Source of the DNA: a virus
Strand: one strand, 5' to 3'
DNA length: 22,056 nucleotides
IMG/VR virus record: IMGVR_UViG_3300020200_000208
Span: 1 to 22,056 of that record
A program made the translations under genes and the position numbers. The notes beneath the pieces are model-generated. The model ran no database searches. It saw only the letters and a program-made list of their open reading frames with translations, and was not told the origin of the DNA. This document shows, piece by piece, positions 15,441 to 22,056 of the stretch (positions are counted from its first letter, which is position 1; the number at the start of each line of letters is the position of its first letter).

Positions 15441-15466
15441 TAATCCACTGGACCACCAGTGGATTA
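15441..15466 (+). terminator. Perfect 11-bp hairpin abutting the tRNA
   Basis: TAATCCACTGG, loop ACCA, then the exact reverse complement CCAGTGGATTA. It begins 2 nt after the SSB stop and ends on the base before the tRNA 5' end. There is no T-run, so a classical intrinsic terminator is doubtful. It may be a U-less terminator, an mRNA 3'-end stabiliser or a cue for tRNA 5' processing. Confidence 0.6.
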
Positions 15467-15539
15467 GGGTGTATAGCCCAACGGCAGAGGCAGTTGACTT
15501 AAAATCAACAAAGTATGAGTTCAAATCTCATTACACCCA
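15467..15539 (+). tRNA. tRNA-Leu (anticodon UAA), short variable loop
   Basis: Folds as a complete 73-nt cloverleaf. Acceptor GGGTGTA pairs perfectly with TACACCC, discriminator A15539. The D arm is GCC/GGC with loop GG. Anticodon stem GTTGA/TCAAC encloses loop CTTAAAA, giving anticodon TAA at 15500-15502, which reads UUA. The T stem is ATGAG/CTCAT with loop TTCAAAT. No CCA is encoded (AC follows). The variable region is only 5 nt, whereas bacterial leucine tRNAs normally have a long variable arm; so the decoding is clear but the charged amino acid is less certain. UUA is frequent in the phage genes, a plausible reason to carry it. Confidence 0.9.
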
Positions 15540-15541
15540 CT

Positions 15542-16063
15542 ATGAAAAAAAATATTATTTTAGATTTAGATGGCGTAATAGCCGATATAGATACGGCTAT
15601 ATCAGAATATTTGCATGATGATGGTGGTGATCATATTGATTACTCAACATGGTTAATAGCCGACACAATAGATGAAGATGCACTAAAATTATTTTCTAAT
15701 TCTTTGTTTTGGAAAAATTTAAAACCTTTTGAAGACGCATGGCATCAAGTGAACTACTGGTTTAGTGAAGGCGTTGATGTTCATATTTTAACAGCAAGAA
15801 GAATGGTGGCTTCAATGGAAGCCGCCGTCCCCTGGTTAAATGAATGGAAAATCAATACGCTAATTCCTAAATTTAGTTCGTATAATGAAAAATATAAAAT
15901 GGCTAAGGAAATTAGCCCCTTGTATATGGTAGAAGATAATCCATCTGAGGTGAAAATATTATTAGATAATGGCATTAATTGTTTTTTGAGAAAAGCGTGG
16001 TATAACAAATCTTATTGGAAGAAATTACCAACTATTGACACTTTGTATGATTTAGATTTATAA
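15542..16063 (+). CDS. HAD-family phosphatase, nucleotidase-like
   Basis: About 173 residues from ATG 15542. Motif I is D8-L-D10-G (ILDLDGVIAD: nucleophile and acid/base), motif II is T84 (ILTARR) and motif IV is E131-D132 (MVEDNPS). The small size and order of motifs resemble the 5'(3')-deoxyribonucleotidase group, so it may dephosphorylate nucleotides during infection; other small HAD phosphatases are possible. The frame extends upstream to an ATG at 15515, but that lies inside the tRNA T arm, so 15542 is chosen. No Shine-Dalgarno precedes it: the ATG is 2 nt after the tRNA. The stop is followed by a single base, then the polymerase ATG. Confidence 0.75.
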   Translation: MKKNIILDLDGVIADIDTAISEYLHDDGGDHIDYSTWLIADTIDEDALKLFSNSLFWKNLKPFEDAWHQVNYWFSEGVDVHILTARRMVASMEAAVPWLNEWKINTLIPKFSSYNEKYKMAKEISPLYMVEDNPSEVKILLDNGINCFLRKAWYNKSYWKKLPTIDTLYDLDL

Positions 16064-16064
16064 A

Positions 16065-19000
16065 ATGTTAGATTTTGTTCATCTACACTGCCATTCTGAA
16101 TACTCCTTGTTAGATGGGATGTCCACGCCGGAAGAGATAGCGAAAATTACAAGCACCAACGGACAAGTCGCTGCTGCAATTACAGATCACGGCACAATGG
16201 GTGGTGTACTAAAATTTCAAGATTCGTGCATTAAGCATAATGTAAAACCATTGTTTGGGATCGAGGCTTATTTTGTGCCATCAATTGATACAGATACCGA
16301 AGATAGGTCTGAGCGATTTCATCTAATTTTATTGGCTAAAAATAATGAAGGTTTAAGAAAGTTATTTCAAATAAATCAAGTAGCCTGGAGAAACAATTTT
16401 TATTATAAACCAAGAATTGATTTCTCCCTTTTAGAGCAATTGGTTGACGGTGATGTTGTTGCTCTTTCTGGCTGTATGGCAAGCGCTATATCAAGATCAA
16501 TTATGGCGGGGGATGCCAATAGAGCCCAAGAATTATCAGAACGATTTTTAAAAATATTCAAAGACGATTTTTATTATGAAGTGCAAGCTTGGAACCCAAA
16601 AGAGTTAAACGATGGCTTAATTGATTTAGCAAGTTCATTTAACAGACCTGTGTTGGCTACAGCAGATTGCCATTTCCCTGCGTATAAAGATCGGGGCTGC
16701 GAAGAAATATTACTAATACTTTCCCAGTTCCCAAGTTTTCCTGCTTCAGACCAAAGACACGCTAGGGAGCACTCAAATTGCTTACATAATCCTTCTTTAG
16801 ACATAGTGGCGAAAATTAATAATATGTATCCTAACAGGCATCTTAGGTTTGATGCTATTAATCCATATATTGCTAAAGCCGAAGAGGTGGCTTCGTGGTT
16901 TAAAAAGGCCGGCTATGACAGGGTTGATATTTTGGAAAACACAATGGAAGTTGCCGATAAATGTGTAGCGAAAATTGAAAAACGCAAGAATCTCTTGCCT
17001 AAGTACATGAATGCAATACATTCCGATGATTATTTGTCCGAACTTGCAAAATTTAGGTTGCAAGAAATGGGGCTGGGCGAGCAGGTTTATATAGATCGGC
17101 TGAACGAAGAGTTGGCGGTTATCAAACAGCTCGGATTTTCAGACTATTTTTTAATTGTGTGGGATTTGGTCAAATGGGCTGACAACAACAATATTGGGCG
17201 AGGCGCCGGTCGCGGTTCTGTTGGCGGAAGTTTGACGGCCTTTTTGTTGGATATTACACAAGTTGATCCAATTAAATACAATCTGTTGTTTTCTCGTTTT
17301 ATAAACCCCGAAAGAAACGATTATCCCGATATTGATTTGGATTTTGAAGATAAACGGCGAGATGAGATTAAGAAGTATCTTGCCGTTCGCTGGGGCGAAA
17401 ATAATGTTGCGGCAATTTCAATTTATGGCACTTTTAAGCCTAAAAGTTGTGTAAAAGACGTAGCAAGAGTGCTACAGGTGCCATTTGCCGAAATTAATTC
17501 AATCACCCCATTTTTTGAAACAATTGATGAACTTAAAGCCACAGAAAAGGGCAAGGTTTTTATCAACAAATATAAAGATATTGTGCCAATTGCTTCAAGT
17601 TTAGAAAACCGTATTCGTACCGCAGGTATTCATGCTGCCGGCATGGTTGTTTCTTCTGTGCCATTAACAGAGGTTTGCCCGGTTGAATCTCGTAAAGACT
17701 CAAAAGGCGGGGAAAGATCCGCCGTTACAGCCTTTGCTATGGAAGACGCAGAAGCCGTTGGACTTATTAAAATTGACATTTTGGGTCTAAAGACCGTATC
17801 GGTGATTAAAGATTGCTTAAACAAGATCCTAGAGCGTACAGGGCGCGATGTAAAGTCGCAATCTTTAACTCTTGACGACCCCAAGGTATTTGAGAATTTT
17901 ACCAATGTTAATACCGTTGGTGTTTTCCAAACAGACGCTGCGGCTTATCGCAACCTAATTGAAAGAATGGGTATTGATAACTTTAACGATCTTGTCGTAT
18001 CAAATGCCTTAGTAAGGCCAGGGGCATTGGTATCTCAAGGTCAAAGGTATATTGATTGCAAAAAGGGTCAAAAGAAACCCAGATATGTAAATGATATAGT
18101 TAAACCAATTTTGGAAGAAACATACGGAACGGTTATTTTTCAAGAGCAATTGATGCAAATGACGGTATTGTTGGCTGATTTTACATGGGCAGAAGCTGAT
18201 TCGTTGCGTAAAATTATTGGTAAGAAAAAAGATATTAATGAATTTTCTAAGTACAAAGAGAAGTTTATTAGCAACAAATATCTGACCGTTGCGCAATCTG
18301 AAAAATTATGGTCTGAGTTCTTAAAATCGGCTTTATATATGTTTAATAAATCTCACGCTGTTGCTTACTCTCTAATGTCGTATCAGACGATGTGGTTAAA
18401 AATTAACTATCCGCTTGAATTTATGTGGGCTTTACTTTGCAATGAATCTGCGTCGGATAAAATTACTGCTTATTTAATGGAAGCCCAACGGCTGGGGTTG
18501 AAAATATACGCTCCGGATATCAATAAATCAGATGAATTTTTTTCTATGTCTATTGCCGAAGAAGAAGAGGGCATTCGCTTTGGTTTGTCCAACATAGCAA
18601 GTTGCGGTACAAGCGCAATAGATGAAATTAAAGCAAAAAGACCATTTAATTCTTTTGAAGAGTTTGAACATAAGTGTTCTAAATCGGCTGTAAAGGCTCC
18701 ATTGAGAGAGAATTTAGATAAAATCGGGGCTTTTAAAAGCATTGGTCATATTTCGCAATTTGACCACGAAAAATATTATTTGCCGGTGCTCGGCTTCCCA
18801 ATTGAATCAAGCCAGCACAAAACAATGATTGATGAATTTGTAGAGAATGCTGTTGATTTTCATGAAACAATTTCAAATCTTACTCTAGTAAAGGCAGTTG
18901 TTCGGTCTACAAAGAAGGCTACAAATTATTTAAGAGTTGATCTTGAAGATCATTCTGGTTCTTGCACAATATTTGGAGAAAGAAATACTGAATTGGGTCA

Positions 19001-19466
19001 ACGAGATTATGTTTATGCTTTAATTGGCGATAGAACACTCCATGCATATTGCGATGTTTACAATGTAGAAGACTCAAATTTATTTAAAATTATGATGTTA
19101 AAGAAAATTGGCGTTGACCATGAATATAAATGGCTTTATGATAATGGTCTTGGTTTTGTAAATGATGAAAAAACTCTTGCGTATATTTTTAATATAAGAA
19201 ACTTTGTTACATCATCTGGAAAAGAAATGGCAAGTGTTTATTGTTGGGATGGCAGGCAATTTTTTAAGATTGTAATATTTTCTACAGTGTATCAAAAAGT
19301 AAAAAATTTGTTAAAAGAACATAACTGGTACGCAATTCGTTTATCTAAAATTGAAGATAAAAACACATTAAACAGGTTAGATTCTTTCAAACTTGAATCG
19401 GCAGACAAGATTATTTTGGTAGATGATTACATTAAAAGAAAACAATTGGTTAAAAGTATTGTATAA
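16065..19466 (+). CDS. dnaE: DNA polymerase III alpha subunit (DnaE-type)
   Basis: At 1133 residues, nearly full bacterial DnaE length. The N-terminal PHP domain looks intact (HLHCHSEYSLLDG from residue 6, ITDHGTMGG, VALSGC, ATADCHF), so it may still bind metals and could proofread. The polymerase core has GRGAGRGSVGGSL and the C-family catalytic aspartates D422-I-D424 (YPDIDLDFED) and D571 (IKIDILGLKT). The tract HAAGMVVSS and the fingers segment IIGKKKDI follow. An OB-fold-like region lies near 940-1010 (LVKAVVRSTKK). I see no beta-clamp motif with certainty. No Shine-Dalgarno is evident at ATG 16065. It probably replicates the phage genome with the upstream helicase, primase and SSB. Confidence 0.95.
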   Translation: MLDFVHLHCHSEYSLLDGMSTPEEIAKITSTNGQVAAAITDHGTMGGVLKFQDSCIKHNVKPLFGIEAYFVPSIDTDTEDRSERFHLILLAKNNEGLRKLFQINQVAWRNNFYYKPRIDFSLLEQLVDGDVVALSGCMASAISRSIMAGDANRAQELSERFLKIFKDDFYYEVQAWNPKELNDGLIDLASSFNRPVLATADCHFPAYKDRGCEEILLILSQFPSFPASDQRHAREHSNCLHNPSLDIVAKINNMYPNRHLRFDAINPYIAKAEEVASWFKKAGYDRVDILENTMEVADKCVAKIEKRKNLLPKYMNAIHSDDYLSELAKFRLQEMGLGEQVYIDRLNEELAVIKQLGFSDYFLIVWDLVKWADNNNIGRGAGRGSVGGSLTAFLLDITQVDPIKYNLLFSRFINPERNDYPDIDLDFEDKRRDEIKKYLAVRWGENNVAAISIYGTFKPKSCVKDVARVLQVPFAEINSITPFFETIDELKATEKGKVFINKYKDIVPIASSLENRIRTAGIHAAGMVVSSVPLTEVCPVESRKDSKGGERSAVTAFAMEDAEAVGLIKIDILGLKTVSVIKDCLNKILERTGRDVKSQSLTLDDPKVFENFTNVNTVGVFQTDAAAYRNLIERMGIDNFNDLVVSNALVRPGALVSQGQRYIDCKKGQKKPRYVNDIVKPILEETYGTVIFQEQLMQMTVLLADFTWAEADSLRKIIGKKKDINEFSKYKEKFISNKYLTVAQSEKLWSEFLKSALYMFNKSHAVAYSLMSYQTMWLKINYPLEFMWALLCNESASDKITAYLMEAQRLGLKIYAPDINKSDEFFSMSIAEEEEGIRFGLSNIASCGTSAIDEIKAKRPFNSFEEFEHKCSKSAVKAPLRENLDKIGAFKSIGHISQFDHEKYYLPVLGFPIESSQHKTMIDEFVENAVDFHETISNLTLVKAVVRSTKKATNYLRVDLEDHSGSCTIFGERNTELGQRDYVYALIGDRTLHAYCDVYNVEDSNLFKIMMLKKIGVDHEYKWLYDNGLGFVNDEKTLAYIFNIRNFVTSSGKEMASVYCWDGRQFFKIVIFSTVYQKVKNLLKEHNWYAIRLSKIEDKNTLNRLDSFKLESADKIILVDDYIKRKQLVKSIV

Positions 19467-19467
19467 T
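19462..19467 (+). promoter_or_regulatory. Candidate -10 box before the glycosyltransferase gene
   Basis: TATAAT overlaps the polymerase stop codon and would start transcription around 19474, giving a leader of about 10 nt without a Shine-Dalgarno. No convincing -35 is present (AAAACA at 17 nt). Low confidence in such AT-rich DNA. Confidence 0.25.
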
Positions 19468-19483
19468 ATTAGCGTAAATTTGT

Positions 19484-20548
19484 ATGCTTGTATGGTCTGA
19501 TAATCAAACCCAAAAATTTAGCGAAGGCTATGGCTACGCACCAGATTGCCTATGGGAACATATCGGTTCAAGCGGTCTACCAATTAGACGACATAAGCCA
19601 TCTTTGCCAGAAGAAATTGGTCGGCTTCAAGCCAATATTCTAGGTCTGGGATATTTTGATAAGGGGTGTGTTGCTGATGAAATAGTCATTAACTTTTCTA
19701 TACCAGAGATGTTTGTTAAATCTAATTTATACTCAATTGGTTACACTTTCTGGGAGACAAATAAATTGCCAGAAGATTGGGTTGTTGAATGCAATGAGAT
19801 GGATGAAATCTGGACAGCTACTCAAGTTATGAAAGATGTTTTTGTCAATTCTGGTATTATTAAACCGGTTTATGAATTTAAACTAGGTGTTGATCCAAAA
19901 ATATATTTTCCCAAAAAGAGAACTCCGCACAATCAATTTACTTTTCTTTCTGTTGGTTCACCTTCAACTCGCAAGAACTCTCAGTTATCCTTAAATGCGT
20001 TTTTAAAAGTGTTTGGGGGAAATTATGATTACAGGCTGCTTTATAAATCAAACGGTCCCCCAGATGCCAGAATTTGGACTGGCGACATGATAGGACCGGT
20101 TCAACATCCACAAATTGAAGTAATTGATTACGATGTATCTCACGAAGAATTAGGGGCGATTTATGATAAAGCAGATTGCTTGCTGTACCCCACAAGCGGT
20201 GAGGGTTGGGGGTTAATTCCGTTTCAAGCAATTGCTAAAGGTATTCCTACAATTTGTACAAATGCTTTGGCGTGTTTTGAGTTTGCTCATATGTCTATAC
20301 CTCTTGATTTTACATGGGGAACCAAAAACATGACTGGGATATATGAAAATGCTGGTAAATGGGCTGAGCCAAACTTTGACGATTTATGCGACAAAATGCT
20401 ATATGTAGCAAATAATTATGAAGAAGTCTCTGATAAAACATATCAAAGCGCTGAATATATTAATCAAAATATGACATGGGAAAAGGTTTCTCAAAAATAT
20501 ATTGCTAGATGTTGGGAGGTTTTAAAGAATGTACAAAGATATAGTTGA
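19484..20548 (+). CDS. GT4-like glycosyltransferase
   Basis: A 354-residue protein with GT-B glycosyltransferase features: the mid-chain FLSVGSPSTRKN after a linker (family-4 hinge 'f..vg....rKn'), then ADCLLYPTSGEGWGLIPFQAIAKGIPTI, the nucleotide-sugar-binding helix. The EX7E motif here reads E240...Q248, so the second Glu is Gln. The donor and acceptor are not visible. Possible targets are virion proteins, phage DNA bases or host glycans. It heads a three-gene cassette with two methyltransferase-like proteins, inserted between polymerase and recombinase genes. It has no Shine-Dalgarno; the next gene begins inside its 3' end. Confidence 0.8.
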   Translation: MLVWSDNQTQKFSEGYGYAPDCLWEHIGSSGLPIRRHKPSLPEEIGRLQANILGLGYFDKGCVADEIVINFSIPEMFVKSNLYSIGYTFWETNKLPEDWVVECNEMDEIWTATQVMKDVFVNSGIIKPVYEFKLGVDPKIYFPKKRTPHNQFTFLSVGSPSTRKNSQLSLNAFLKVFGGNYDYRLLYKSNGPPDARIWTGDMIGPVQHPQIEVIDYDVSHEELGAIYDKADCLLYPTSGEGWGLIPFQAIAKGIPTICTNALACFEFAHMSIPLDFTWGTKNMTGIYENAGKWAEPNFDDLCDKMLYVANNYEEVSDKTYQSAEYINQNMTWEKVSQKYIARCWEVLKNVQRYS

Positions 20549-21125
20549 GACATCACAATGGTCAGAATCTCACGGTGCAAATAATGATTTTGCTGGGCTT
20601 GGTGCAATCTATTATGCACTCCCATACTCATTAAAGGCAGATATATGTGTTTGTTTAGGATCTGGGGCTGGTTTTGTACCAAAACTGATGCATTATGCAC
20701 AAGAGGTATTAATAAGAGAAGAAATAATTAATAAAATAGATGTATCGCTTGTTGATGCAGATATCGGTATTTGGGGCAGACCGGTATATCAAAATGTAAT
20801 AGATGGTTACGAAGGAATTAAGATATACAAACAATTAACCGATTCCGCTTTTGAAAATTTTAATAATATTGCATATCTACATGTTGATGCAGATCATACA
20901 TATGAGCAAGTATATAAGGACTTATGTAATTATGGAAGTAGAATGAGAAAAGAAAATTGGGCAATTACTGTTCATGATACAAACAATATACCTGCTAAGC
21001 TTGGTAATCTTGGAATTGGTTGTTATCAAGCCGCAACACAGTGGGCTGAAGAAAATAATTACGGGTTTGTCAATTTTACAGTTGGGTGTGGAACGGCATT
21101 AATTATGCCAAGGGCTGGAATTTAA
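20529..21125 (+). CDS. Class I methyltransferase-like protein (Methyltransf_24/CmcI type)
   Basis: A 198-residue Rossmann-fold protein. SAM motif I is VCLGSGAGFVP (G44-x-G46-x-G48), followed by VSLVDADIG (strand beta2 acid). H118-V-D120-A-D122-H123 (YLHVDADHTYEQ) and H149-D150 (TVHDT) form the metal-site pattern of the CmcI/Methyltransf_24 group, which includes sugar O-methyltransferases. This fits methylation of a sugar added by the upstream glycosyltransferase, but the target is inference. A GGAGG Shine-Dalgarno sits in the end of the previous gene, 9-10 nt before ATG. Confidence 0.7.
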   Translation: MYKDIVETSQWSESHGANNDFAGLGAIYYALPYSLKADICVCLGSGAGFVPKLMHYAQEVLIREEIINKIDVSLVDADIGIWGRPVYQNVIDGYEGIKIYKQLTDSAFENFNNIAYLHVDADHTYEQVYKDLCNYGSRMRKENWAITVHDTNNIPAKLGNLGIGCYQAATQWAEENNYGFVNFTVGCGTALIMPRAGI

Positions 21126-21631
21126 TGGATAGGTGGGAGTATCTCTATACAAAATCGTATTCAATTAGACATCATGTTGCTGAATATTATCTTGATGATA
21201 TTGATGTTGTTGTTGATATAGGAACATACAAAAGAAAGATAAAAACGGATAAAGTATTATATTGTATTGATCCGTTAAAAACATTTGAAGATACCTTTCA
21301 CGGAAGTGTCGCAGACTGGTATTCAATGTATTCAAATGAATTACATGGTAAAAGAATTGCAACAATAATTTTAGGTCTTCACATTGAAGGCGAGGAGAAA
21401 GAATTTGATTGCGTAGTTGATTTAATAAAAAAATCTTCTATTATTGTAATAGAATTTCCGAAACAACACACGCCTTCGCAACACCAGTTTGATACAATAT
21501 TGTCAAGAACTGGATTTATTGTGGAAAACGAAATTAATTTTAAAATGCCAATTGTTGAAACACCTGGTCATCCACCATTTCGAGATAGAACACTTTACAC
21601 ATTAAAGGAGAAAAATGTTAATAGTAGATAA
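21125..21631 (+). CDS. Rossmann-like, possible methyltransferase
   Basis: About 168 residues from ATG 21125, which overlaps the previous TAA and has AAGGG upstream. An ATG at 21086 in the same frame lies inside the preceding gene and lacks a better site, so the shorter form is preferred. VVVDIGTYKRK (residues 28-38) resembles SAM motif I with only one Gly; VLYCIDPL follows as a beta2 strand, then IATIILGLHIEG, IIVIEFPKQH and the fibre-like FDTILSRTGFIV helix-strand end typical of FkbM-like proteins. The degenerate motif leaves activity uncertain. It probably works with the two upstream genes. Confidence 0.5.
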   Translation: MDRWEYLYTKSYSIRHHVAEYYLDDIDVVVDIGTYKRKIKTDKVLYCIDPLKTFEDTFHGSVADWYSMYSNELHGKRIATIILGLHIEGEEKEFDCVVDLIKKSSIIVIEFPKQHTPSQHQFDTILSRTGFIVENEINFKMPIVETPGHPPFRDRTLYTLKEKNVNSR

Positions 21632-22056
21632 AAGAAAAGGCGATTCAATGCCGGTACATGAAGTGATACCGACACCAAGCGTTGGTTTGAACAGGGCTTT
21701 AAATGGTGGATTAAATTCCGGGGCAAGCCATTTGTTTTGGGGAACGCCGTCTGTTGGTAAGACAACAATGTGTTTTAGAATTATTGCAGAGGCTCAAAGA
21801 ATGGGATATAGGCCGGTAATTGTTGATTCAGAATCGTCGTACAATGATGAGTACGCCAAGAAATGCGGTATTGATATTGACGATGTAGTAATTATCCAAT
21901 CAACCGTAGTGGAAGATATTATGAAAAGCATTATTGGATATCTTACTGATGATAAAGAAAAGCACATTTTTTTATTTGATTCTTTATCCAATATTGTTAA
22001 AGAAGAATTTTATGACAAGCCAGAAGGGGGCAAGGCAATGGGGTTGTCGGCTCGTT
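21615..22056 (+). CDS. RecA-like recombinase, 3' end outside window
   Basis: The frame is open from ATG 21615 to the window edge (147 codons seen). Walker A is GTPSVGKT (residues 43-50, K49) and Walker B is HIFLFD122SLS, in the spacing of RecA/UvsX ATPases. IVDSESSYNDEYAKKCGID matches the 'D.E...d..ya...Gid' region of RecA, which carries the catalytic Glu area. It promotes strand exchange in phage recombination and repair. GGAG lies 5 nt upstream. It overlaps the previous gene by 17 nt. RadA or a DnaB relative is less likely given the DSESSYNDEYA segment. Confidence 0.8.
   Translation, partial: MLIVDKRKGDSMPVHEVIPTPSVGLNRALNGGLNSGASHLFWGTPSVGKTTMCFRIIAEAQRMGYRPVIVDSESSYNDEYAKKCGIDIDDVVIIQSTVVEDIMKSIIGYLTDDKEKHIFLFDSLSNIVKEEFYDKPEGGKAMGLSAR

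Noticed and set aside
15515-15541. Upstream ATG for the HAD phosphatase
   Set aside because: It lies in the tRNA T arm, and the added nine residues precede the usual family N-terminus.
21086-21124. Upstream ATG for the second methyltransferase-like gene
   Set aside because: It lies 40 nt inside the preceding gene; ATG 21125 has the stop-start overlap seen throughout and AAGGG upstream.

Overview
The window is a stretch of an AT-rich tailed-phage (or prophage) genome. Every credible gene lies on the + strand, packed head to tail with overlaps of a few bases. The best clue to the host is a WhiB-like iron-sulphur protein (11983-12273). That family is known from actinobacteria and their phages, so I infer an actinobacterial host. 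The low G+C and heavy use of TTA leucine codons do not fit a Streptomyces/Mycobacterium-type genome. A streamlined aquatic actinobacterium is a reasonable guess, but the window does not prove it. No tail sheath or contractile-tail gene is seen, so a siphovirus-like virion is likely.

Layout. (1) 1-7687, tail module: C-terminus of a tape-measure protein with exact 40-residue tandem repeats; two paralogous distal-tail-type proteins; a 1331-residue tail-tip/hub protein with discoidin-, PA14- and LamG-like binding domains; and a fibre ending in a Pro-X dipeptide hinge and a cysteine-rich tip. (2) 7729-9607, accessory/structural genes: a small hypothetical, a six-Cys small protein, a prolyl-4-hydroxylase-like 2-oxoglutarate/Fe(II) oxygenase and another virion-type protein. 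(3) 9613-12517: an HNH endonuclease, a calcineurin-like phosphoesterase, a zinc ribbon, a MerR-type regulator, WhiB and small unknowns. (4) 12514-15438, replication: DnaB-type helicase, a 55-codon gene, a short CHC2/TOPRIM primase and a probable ssDNA-binding protein. (5) 15441-16063: a perfect hairpin, a tRNA with anticodon UAA and a HAD phosphatase, virtually without spacers. (6) 16065-19466: a DnaE-type polymerase. (7) 19484-21631: a GT4-like glycosyltransferase and two methyltransferase-like proteins. (8) 21615-end: a RecA-like recombinase cut by the window edge.

How the parts fit: the tail genes build the tip that recognises the host, while helicase, primase, SSB, DnaE and RecA form a nearly self-sufficient replisome. 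The most interesting idea is that the oxygenase about 0.6 kb downstream of the fibre hydroxylates the fibre's (Pro-X)n hinge, making a phage-encoded modification system for its own adhesin; the glycosyltransferase could in principle act on the product. Other unusual points are a leucine-anticodon tRNA with a short variable loop, set between a perfect hairpin and an SD-less gene, and TATAAT boxes placed 6-7 nt before start codons, as expected for leaderless mRNAs. No stretch over 300 bases lacks a gene.
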